A DNA stretch of 64,000 nucleotides, taken from positions 1 through 64,000 of the forward strand of contig JAQGOF010000067.1 of assembly GCA_028293745.1 (NCBI GenBank), written 5' to 3'. The DNA comes from Gammaproteobacteria bacterium (GTDB lineage Bacteria; Pseudomonadota; Gammaproteobacteria; Steroidobacterales; Steroidobacteraceae). Within the stretch, counting starts at the first letter, position 1. Every line of letters begins with the position of its first letter. Positions 58,164-64,000 of the stretch are shown piece after piece. The notes beneath the pieces were generated by a model. The model was not told the origin of the DNA. It saw only the letters and a program-made list of their open reading frames with translations, and made no database searches. Both the position numbers and the translations under genes were made by a program.

Positions 58164-59669
58164 ATGCAGTTCGAGGTCTGGGCCAAAGGATTGGCCACAC
58201 TCAGCGTTGATTGTATCGTTCTCGGTGTCTTCGAGGAGGGTGAGCTGCCAGAAGAGACGCATGGTATCGACTCGGCATCCAACGGGTACCTCAAGAAGCT
58301 GCTGGCCCGCGGGGACTTCTCCGGACGCACAGGGGAAACCCTGCTGCTCGCCGAAGTGCCCGGAATCGAAGCGTCCCGTGCTCTCCTGACGGGCCTCGGC
58401 GCAAAGAAGAGCTTCGGGCGCAAGAGTTGGCGCCGCTCGCTCGGCGCGGCCATGACCGCAATTTCCAAGACCCGGATTGCGAGCATTGCCGTGGCAATCG
58501 ACCGGCCGCCCCCGAAGGACCTCGACGACTATTATTTCGGGCGCGCAATCGCTGAAATCGTCGGCTCAACCCTGTACAGGGTCAACGATCTGAAGACGAC
58601 CAAGAAACCAAAAGCGGCGCCCTTGCAAAAAGTCCTGGCGGGACCGGTGCGCAAGGCCGGTGTGGAAGCTGCCGAGCGCGGGCTGGAACATGGACAAGCC
58701 GTGTCGTCCGCCGTGAGCCTGCAGCGCGACTTGGCCAATCTGCCTGCCAATGTCTGCACGCCGATTTACCTCGCGGACCAGGCACGCGCGCTCGCGAAGC
58801 AGTACACGTCACTGCGCGTCCAGGTTCTCGATGAAGCGGCTATCAAGAAGGAGAAGATGGGCTGCCTGCTCGCAGTCTCGCAGGGAAGTGCTCAGCCGCC
58901 GCGCTTCATCGTGCTCGAGCATCGCGTCGGCGGTCGCGGCGCCAAGGATGACAGCCCCCCTGTCGTACTCATCGGCAAGGGTGTGACCTTCGATACGGGT
59001 GGTATCTCGCTCAAAGACCCTCCCGGCATGGACGAGATGAAGTTCGATATGAGCGGGGCCGCTGCGGTGCTGGCATCGATGTCACTCGTCGCGAAGCTGC
59101 GCCTGCCGATGCGCGTCATCGGACTCGTCGGCGCAGTCGAAAACATGCCCAGTAGCCGGGCCGTCAAGCCGGGTGACATCGCAACGAGCGCTGCGGGACT
59201 GACAGTCGAGATTCTCAACACGGATGCGGAGGGCCGGCTCGTTCTGTGCGACGCGCTTCACTACTCGCGGCGCTTCAATCCCGCCATAGTCGTAGATATT
59301 GCGACATTGACCGGTGCGTGCGTCGTTGCACTGGGGCATCATCACTCAGGCGCCATGGGTAATGACGAAGATCTCGTGCATGAGCTCGTGGAGGCGGGTA
59401 TGCGTGCGGATGACCGGGCGTGGCAGTTGCCCCTCACCGATGAGTACGCCGACCAGTTGAAGAGCAACTTCGCGGATTTCGCGAATGTAGGTGGGCGCGA
59501 GGGTGGTGCCATTACGGCTGCGGCATTCCTGAGCAAGTTCACCAAGGGGCTCAAATGGGCGCATCTCGACGTCGCAGGGACCGCTTATCAGGGCGGTGCG
59601 CAGAAAGGCAGTACGGGCCGGCCAACGCCGTTGCTCGCAGACTTTCTTATCCGTCGCGCGGGCCTTTGA
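58164..59669 (+). CDS. pepA: Leucyl aminopeptidase (M17)
   Basis: 501 residues from the ATG at 58164 with AAGGGGAG upstream; the track's N-terminal 99 residues are antisense to lptF. The M17 catalytic domain shows IGKGVTFDTGGISLKDPPGMDEMKFDMSGAAAV (metal Lys/Asp), NTDAEGRLVLCDAL signature and GAITAAAFLSKF. Two-metal aminopeptidase; in some bacteria it also binds DNA. First gene of pepA-holC-valS. Confidence 0.95.
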   Translation: MQFEVWAKGLATLSVDCIVLGVFEEGELPEETHGIDSASNGYLKKLLARGDFSGRTGETLLLAEVPGIEASRALLTGLGAKKSFGRKSWRRSLGAAMTAISKTRIASIAVAIDRPPPKDLDDYYFGRAIAEIVGSTLYRVNDLKTTKKPKAAPLQKVLAGPVRKAGVEAAERGLEHGQAVSSAVSLQRDLANLPANVCTPIYLADQARALAKQYTSLRVQVLDEAAIKKEKMGCLLAVSQGSAQPPRFIVLEHRVGGRGAKDDSPPVVLIGKGVTFDTGGISLKDPPGMDEMKFDMSGAAAVLASMSLVAKLRLPMRVIGLVGAVENMPSSRAVKPGDIATSAAGLTVEILNTDAEGRLVLCDALHYSRRFNPAIVVDIATLTGACVVALGHHHSGAMGNDEDLVHELVEAGMRADDRAWQLPLTDEYADQLKSNFADFANVGGREGGAITAAAFLSKFTKGLKWAHLDVAGTAYQGGAQKGSTGRPTPLLADFLIRRAGL

Positions 59670-59687
59670 CGAGGAACGGCGTCAGTC

Positions 59688-60224
59688 ATGCACGACAGCG
59701 CCGGCACGTCCGATTCTGCCGCCTCGAGCGACGGAAGTTCATCGCCGCTCGGCTCGTCAGGCGATAGCCAGGCGAGCCATGCCGTTGAAGGGTTGCGTGT
59801 CGATTTCTACATTCTCGATGAGTCCTCTGCCGGCGCGCGGTTGAAACTCGCCTGCAGATTGGCTGAGAAAGCCTATCTCGCGGCACAGACTGCGCTTGTG
59901 TGGCACACGGATGCCGAAGAGCTCAAGGCGTTCGATGATTTGCTGTGGACGTTCATGGACGGCAGTTTCGTGCCGCATGAGATGCTCACAGCGGGCGCAT
60001 CGAGCGAGGACACCCCTGTACTGCTGAGTGCCGGGACGGCGCCCCCTGCGGACATCGACATCATCATCAATCTCGCCCCGGAAGTGCCCACCTGCCTGTC
60101 GCGCACGCGGCGCATTGCCGAAATCATCGATGGCGACGATTCACGTCGCCGCGCCGGCCGGGCACGTTTCAAGGCCTATCGGGACCTGGGCATTCAGCCA
60201 GCATCCCACAACGTTCGCGCCTGA
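59688..60224 (+). CDS. holC: DNA polymerase III chi subunit
   Basis: 178 residues. A Ser/Gly-rich N-terminal extension of about 35 residues precedes the normal chi start (VDFYILDESSAGARLKLACRLAEKAY). DELLWTF-like (FDDLLWTFMDGSFVPH) and INLAPEVP segments are typical. Chi links the clamp loader to SSB. Gene order pepA-holC-valS supports the call despite low conservation. A start nearer residue 35 is possible. Confidence 0.85.
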   Translation: MHDSAGTSDSAASSDGSSSPLGSSGDSQASHAVEGLRVDFYILDESSAGARLKLACRLAEKAYLAAQTALVWHTDAEELKAFDDLLWTFMDGSFVPHEMLTAGASSEDTPVLLSAGTAPPADIDIIINLAPEVPTCLSRTRRIAEIIDGDDSRRRAGRARFKAYRDLGIQPASHNVRA

Positions 60225-60254
60225 CGCCGCAGCCGGGGGCTGCACGTCACGGGC

Positions 60255-60260
60255 TATAAT
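60255..60260 (+). promoter_or_regulatory. -10 box candidate for valS
   Basis: TATAAT, perfect to consensus, lies 58 nt before the valS ATG in the 93-bp holC-valS gap. No -35 match is found at 16-18 nt, so it may need an activator or be chance. Confidence 0.35.
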
Positions 60261-60317
60261 TTATACTCGGGCGGGTGGCGCCCTCTTCGCGCCTGCACAG
60301 GTCCCGAGCCATTATTG

Positions 60318-63089
60318 ATGGATAAAGTCTACGCGCCGCAAGAAATCGAGCGGCGGATTTACGAGCGCTGGGAATCGAACGGATGGTTTGCGCCTCGCGG
60401 CGACGGACCCCCGTATTCCATCGTGATTCCCCCACCGAACGTGACGGGCACGCTCCACCTCGGGCATGCGTTTCAGCAGACGCTGATGGACGCGCTCACT
60501 CGCTATCACCGCATGCGAGGCGATACCACGCTCTGGCAACCGGGTACTGATCATGCCGGCATCGCAACTCAGATGGTCGTCGAGCGCCAGCTCAACGCGC
60601 AGGGATTGAAGGGAAGCGATCTCGGCCGCGAAAAATTCGTCGAGCGAGTCTGGGAGTGGAAGGAGCAATCCGGCGGCACCATGGCATCGCAGATGCGCCG
60701 CCTGGGCGACTCGGTTGACTGGTCTCGCGATGCCTTCACCATGGATCCCCAGCGCGCGGCGGCTGTGGTCGAGGTGTTCGTGCGTCTGCACGAAGAAGGC
60801 CTGATTTATCGCGGTAAGCGGCTGGTCAACTGGGACCCGGTGCTGCTCAGCGCCTTGTCCGATCTCGAAGTGCAGAGCGAGCCGGAAGACGGTCAACTGT
60901 GGCACCTGCGCTACCCGCTCGAGGATGGATCGGGCAACCTCGTCGTGGCCACGACTCGTCCCGAAACGATGTTCGGCGACACGGCAGTGGCCGTGAATCC
61001 CGACGACGAGCGCTACAAACACCTGGTCGGCAAGAAAATCCGGCTGCCGCTGGCGGACCGGCTGATTCCCATCATCGCGGACACCTATGTTGATTCCGCA
61101 TTTGGGTCCGGCGCCGTCAAGATCACCCCTGCCCACGATTTCAACGACTACGAGATCGGCGCACGCCACGGCCTCGAGCAGATCAACATCCTCACACCGC
61201 GCGCGGCGCTGAATGACAACGTGCCGGAGCGCTTCCGGGGCCTCGATCGTTTCGAAGCGCGCAAGCGTGTCGTCGCGGAACTGGGAGCCGCGGGACTCAT
61301 CGAGCGGATCGAAAAGCACCAGTTGGTCGTCCCGCGGGGAGAACGCACCAACGCCGTGCTGGAGCCGTATCTCACGGACCAGTGGTACGTGAAGATTGCA
61401 CCCCTGGCGGCGCCCGCCGTGGCTGCGGTCGAAGACGGCCGGACGCGATTCATCCCGGAAAACTGGGCCAAAACGTATTTCGAATGGATGCGCAACATCA
61501 AGGACTGGTGTGTGAGCCGCCAGATCTGGTGGGGACATCGCATACCCGCCTGGTACGACCCGCAGGGCAACGTGTACGTCGGGCGCAGCGAGGCTGAGAT
61601 CCGCGCCCAGCACAAGATTGCCGCGAGCGTGAAGTTGAAGCAGGACGACGACGTACTCGACACCTGGTTCTCCTCTGCGCTGTGGCCGTTCTCCACGCTC
61701 GGCTGGCCGGATAAAACACCGGAGCTGGCGAAGTTCTATCCGACGAGTGTGCTCATCACAGGCTTCGACATCATCTTCTTCTGGGTCGCGCGCATGATGA
61801 TGATGGGCGTGAAGTTCATGGGCGACGTGCCGTTCCGTGATATCTACATCACCGGACTCATCCGCGACGAGCACGGCGACAAGATGTCGAAGTCCAAGGG
61901 CAACGTCATCGATCCGCTCGACATCGTTGACGGCATAGAGCTGGAAGCGTTGGTGGCGAAGCGCACCAGCGGCATGATGCAGCCGCAGCTCGCCGACAGC
62001 ATCGCAAAGTCCACCCGCAAACAATATCCGGAAGGAATCTCCCCGCACGGAACCGATGCACTGCGGTTCACTCTTGCAGCGCTTGCGGCGCCGAGCCGCG
62101 ATATCCGCTTCGACTTGGGACGCGTTGCGGGCTATCGCAACTTCTGCAACAAGTTGTGGAATGCTGCGCGGTTCGTCGAGATGTCAGTTGGCGACGCTGC
62201 CCTGACCGACAGTGGGCCGGTCGAGCTGTCAATGGCGGATCAATGGATCCGCTCGCGTTTCGGACGCATGATCGCCGATGTGGAAGCGGCTTTCCGCGAC
62301 TACCGGTTCGACTTCGCGGCCACTGCGCTGTATGAATTCACGTGGTATGCCTTCTGCGACTGGTACCTCGAGCTGACGAAGCCCGTGTTGCAGTCGGACA
62401 GCGTCTCGGCGGCCATGAAACGTGGCACTCGCAAGACGCTCGTCGAAATTCTCGAAGCGCTGCAGCGGGCACTGCATCCTCTAATGCCATTCATCACGGA
62501 GGAGATCTGGCAGGGTGTTGCGGGATTGGCCGGACGCGCGGGTCCAACTGTGATGCTCGCGAGCTATCCGCAAGCAACGGAGTACCCGCATGACGAAGTG
62601 GCCGAGAAGGAAATCGGCTGGGTACAGTCCTTCGTGCTCGGAGTGCGCCAGATCCGCGGTGAGATGAACATCAAGCCCTCGAGGCTGATTCCGGTGCTGC
62701 TGAGGAACGCCTCCGACCAGGACAAGATCTACGCCGAGCGCCATCGTCCCTACCTCGAGAGACTCGCTGGGCTCGAGAGCGTGACGGTGGTGCCCGAAGG
62801 TGCGCAGCCGCCGGAGGCAGCCATTGCTCTCGTCGGCGACCTGTCAATCCTGGTGCCCATGGAGGGCCTCATCGATGCCGCCGCCGAAGCGGAACGCCTC
62901 GGCAAGCAGCTGGCGAAAGCGCAGGCCGATCTCGCCAAGACAGGGCAGAAGCTTGCGAACGAGAACTTCGTGCGCAATGCGCCACCCGAGGTCGTCGAAG
63001 CCGAGCGGGCCCGCGTTGCCGAGCTCGAACGCACTGTGATCAGCCTCACGGCGCAGCTGGAGCGTGTGCGGCGATTATTCAAGCCATGA
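60318..63089 (+). CDS. valS: Valyl-tRNA synthetase
   Basis: 923 residues from the ATG at 60318. Class I synthetase: HIGH motif in [14 protein letters not shown], the editing domain ([19 protein letters not shown]), the tRNA-selective [16 protein letters not shown] segment, KMSKS in [12 protein letters not shown], and a C-terminal coiled-coil ([21 protein letters not shown]). Complete. Its stop overlaps the start of the MoxR gene (ATGA). Confidence 0.97.
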   Translation: MDKVYAPQEIERRIYERWESNGWFAPRGDGPPYSIVIPPPNVTGTLHLGHAFQQTLMDALTRYHRMRGDTTLWQPGTDHAGIATQMVVERQLNAQGLKGSDLGREKFVERVWEWKEQSGGTMASQMRRLGDSVDWSRDAFTMDPQRAAAVVEVFVRLHEEGLIYRGKRLVNWDPVLLSALSDLEVQSEPEDGQLWHLRYPLEDGSGNLVVATTRPETMFGDTAVAVNPDDERYKHLVGKKIRLPLADRLIPIIADTYVDSAFGSGAVKITPAHDFNDYEIGARHGLEQINILTPRAALNDNVPERFRGLDRFEARKRVVAELGAAGLIERIEKHQLVVPRGERTNAVLEPYLTDQWYVKIAPLAAPAVAAVEDGRTRFIPENWAKTYFEWMRNIKDWCVSRQIWWGHRIPAWYDPQGNVYVGRSEAEIRAQHKIAASVKLKQDDDVLDTWFSSALWPFSTLGWPDKTPELAKFYPTSVLITGFDIIFFWVARMMMMGVKFMGDVPFRDIYITGLIRDEHGDKMSKSKGNVIDPLDIVDGIELEALVAKRTSGMMQPQLADSIAKSTRKQYPEGISPHGTDALRFTLAALAAPSRDIRFDLGRVAGYRNFCNKLWNAARFVEMSVGDAALTDSGPVELSMADQWIRSRFGRMIADVEAAFRDYRFDFAATALYEFTWYAFCDWYLELTKPVLQSDSVSAAMKRGTRKTLVEILEALQRALHPLMPFITEEIWQGVAGLAGRAGPTVMLASYPQATEYPHDEVAEKEIGWVQSFVLGVRQIRGEMNIKPSRLIPVLLRNASDQDKIYAERHRPYLERLAGLESVTVVPEGAQPPEAAIALVGDLSILVPMEGLIDAAAEAERLGKQLAKAQADLAKTGQKLANENFVRNAPPEVVEAERARVAELERTVISLTAQLERVRRLFKP

Positions 63090-64000
63090 ACGCAGCCGCC
63101 GCGATTGATATTGATTCCGCGGCGTTGCATCGCGCAGTCAGCACGCTCGAGACCCTCATTCTGGGTAAGCCGGCACAGGTTCGGCTGTGTCTCGCCTGCC
63201 TGCTCGCCCGCGGCCACCTGCTCATCGAAGACGTGCCGGGTGTCGGCAAGACCACACTGGCGCACGCGCTCGCGCATGTGCTGGGCCTTGCGTGGCAGCG
63301 CGTGCAGTTCACGAGCGATCTGCTGCCAGCCGACATCATCGGCGTATCCGTCTTCGATCGTGCCGGCCAGCAGTTCCATTTTCGCCAGGGGCCGATCTTC
63401 ACCCAGCTGCTGCTGGCGGATGAAGTAAATCGGGCCAGCCCGCGCACGCAGAGCGCGCTCCTCGAGGCGATGGAGGAGCGGCAGATCAGCGCTGATGTGA
63501 CGACGTATCGGCTACCCGAGCCTTTTTTCGTCGTCGCGACACAAAATCCGCACGAGCAGCTCGGCACCTTTGCATTGCCTGAGTCGCAGCTCGACCGGTT
63601 TCTCATGCGAGTCACACTCGGTTATCCGGACGCTGCTCACGAGCGCGAGCTGCTCCGCAGCGGCGAGCGCAGGGAGATGTTGCCGCAGATCGCTTCTGCT
63701 CTGACTCCAGAGGCGGTCATCAGGATTCAGGCCCGTGTCCGCACCGTATATGTGTCGGACGCAGTGTTGGACTACGCGCAAGCACTAATCGCGCGAACGC
63801 GCGACCGTACGGACTTGAAACTCGGTTTGTCGCCACGCGCGGGACAAGGTCTCATTCGGGCCGCCCAGGCATGGACCTATCTCGCGGACCGAAATGCGGT
63901 GCTTCCGGATGATATCCAGGCCGTACTTGCCGCCGTTGTTTCCCACCGCCTGGAGTACAGCGCTGAGGCCGCCGCCAGAATCGGCCGGACCGGCAGCGGC
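63086..64000 (+). CDS. MoxR-family AAA+ ATPase, 3' truncated by window edge
   Basis: At least 305 residues; not in the ORF track because it runs off the right edge. The ATG at 63086 overlaps the valS stop. Walker [17 protein letters not shown], Walker [25 protein letters not shown], sensor 1 [26 protein letters not shown] and the lid with [20 protein letters not shown]. MoxR ATPases act as chaperones for metal-enzyme or membrane complexes, usually with DUF58 and VWA genes downstream, which would lie outside this window. Confidence 0.93.
   Translation, partial: MNAAAAIDIDSAALHRAVSTLETLILGKPAQVRLCLACLLARGHLLIEDVPGVGKTTLAHALAHVLGLAWQRVQFTSDLLPADIIGVSVFDRAGQQFHFRQGPIFTQLLLADEVNRASPRTQSALLEAMEERQISADVTTYRLPEPFFVVATQNPHEQLGTFALPESQLDRFLMRVTLGYPDAAHERELLRSGERREMLPQIASALTPEAVIRIQARVRTVYVSDAVLDYAQALIARTRDRTDLKLGLSPRAGQGLIRAAQAWTYLADRNAVLPDDIQAVLAAVVSHRLEYSAEAAARIGRTGSG

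Noticed and set aside
60229-60243. GCAGCC-GGG-GGCTGC hairpin after holC as a terminator
   Set aside because: No T-run follows, and the valS -10 candidate lies just downstream; kept only as a possible weak structure.

Overview
The window looks like a chromosomal segment of a high-GC gammaproteobacterium. Reasons: the pepA-holC-valS block beside divergent lptF/lptG, an S-adenosylhomocysteine (SAH) riboswitch in front of ahcY, and a pcaF / PcaR-type regulator pair. Lignin-type aromatic genes plus TonB receptors would fit a Steroidobacter/Nevskiales-like lineage, but that placement is inference. I saw no rRNA, tRNA, CRISPR array, prophage or insertion sequence.

Layout. (1) 1-1.7 kb: the edge of a probable pectin/hexuronate locus, with a truncated hydratase-family gene and a secreted PL1 pectate lyase around a LacI-type operator-like palindrome. 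(2) 1.8-16.1 kb, all on the minus strand: a one-carbon block that reads, in transcription order, fdsG-fdsB-fdsA-fdhD(fdsC)-fdsD-metF-adoK-metK-(SAH riboswitch)-ahcY-purU-folD-ligM, ending in a clear intrinsic terminator. A LigM-type tetrahydrofolate-dependent O-demethylase would load aryl methoxyl carbon onto THF. MetF, FolD and PurU would release it as formate, and the NAD-dependent molybdenum formate dehydrogenase would oxidise it to CO2. AdoK, MetK and AhcY belong to the activated methyl cycle. A LysR gene diverges from the block and an S-formylglutathione hydrolase follows. (3) 18.3-33 kb: an aromatic-acid MFS carrier, a MarR/crotonase pair, two AraC paralogues, a lignostilbene-dioxygenase-like carotenoid oxygenase with an SDR and an NTF2-like protein, a LigW-like 5-carboxyvanillate decarboxylase, two GSTs (one LigF/beta-etherase-like), an aldehyde dehydrogenase, and two decayed genes (an MFS gene with a large in-frame deletion and a quinoprotein dehydrogenase stub). 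(4) 33-36.7 kb: an outer-membrane TorF-like protein and an ECF sigma / anti-sigma / subtilisin-like protease operon. (5) 37-48.3 kb: a TonB receptor, aldo-keto reductase, methyltransferase, Ddl-like ligase, vanillin-type aldehyde dehydrogenase, acetoacetyl-CoA synthetase, PcaF-type thiolase and a PcaR-type IclR regulator with a recognisable PcaR box. (6) 48.4-64 kb: a LysE exporter and MocR regulator, a rhomboid protease, a Gld-like ABC system, LptG/LptF, PepA, HolC, ValS and a truncated MoxR ATPase.

Taken together, regions 2-5 look like a lignin-derived aromatic catabolic region: uptake (TonB receptor, AAHS carrier), dimer cleavage (stilbene oxygenase, LigF-like GST, NTF2-like lyase candidate), side-chain oxidation (vanillin-type dehydrogenase), decarboxylation (LigW-like) and methoxyl removal (LigM-like) with a dedicated route from methyl-THF to CO2. 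Two features stand out: the complete LigM-to-formate-dehydrogenase block that uses PurU rather than a formyl-THF ligase, and a 32-nt element repeated (27/32 identical, same orientation) upstream of both ligM and metF. Functional names rest on recognised motifs and remembered family sequences; no searches could be run.
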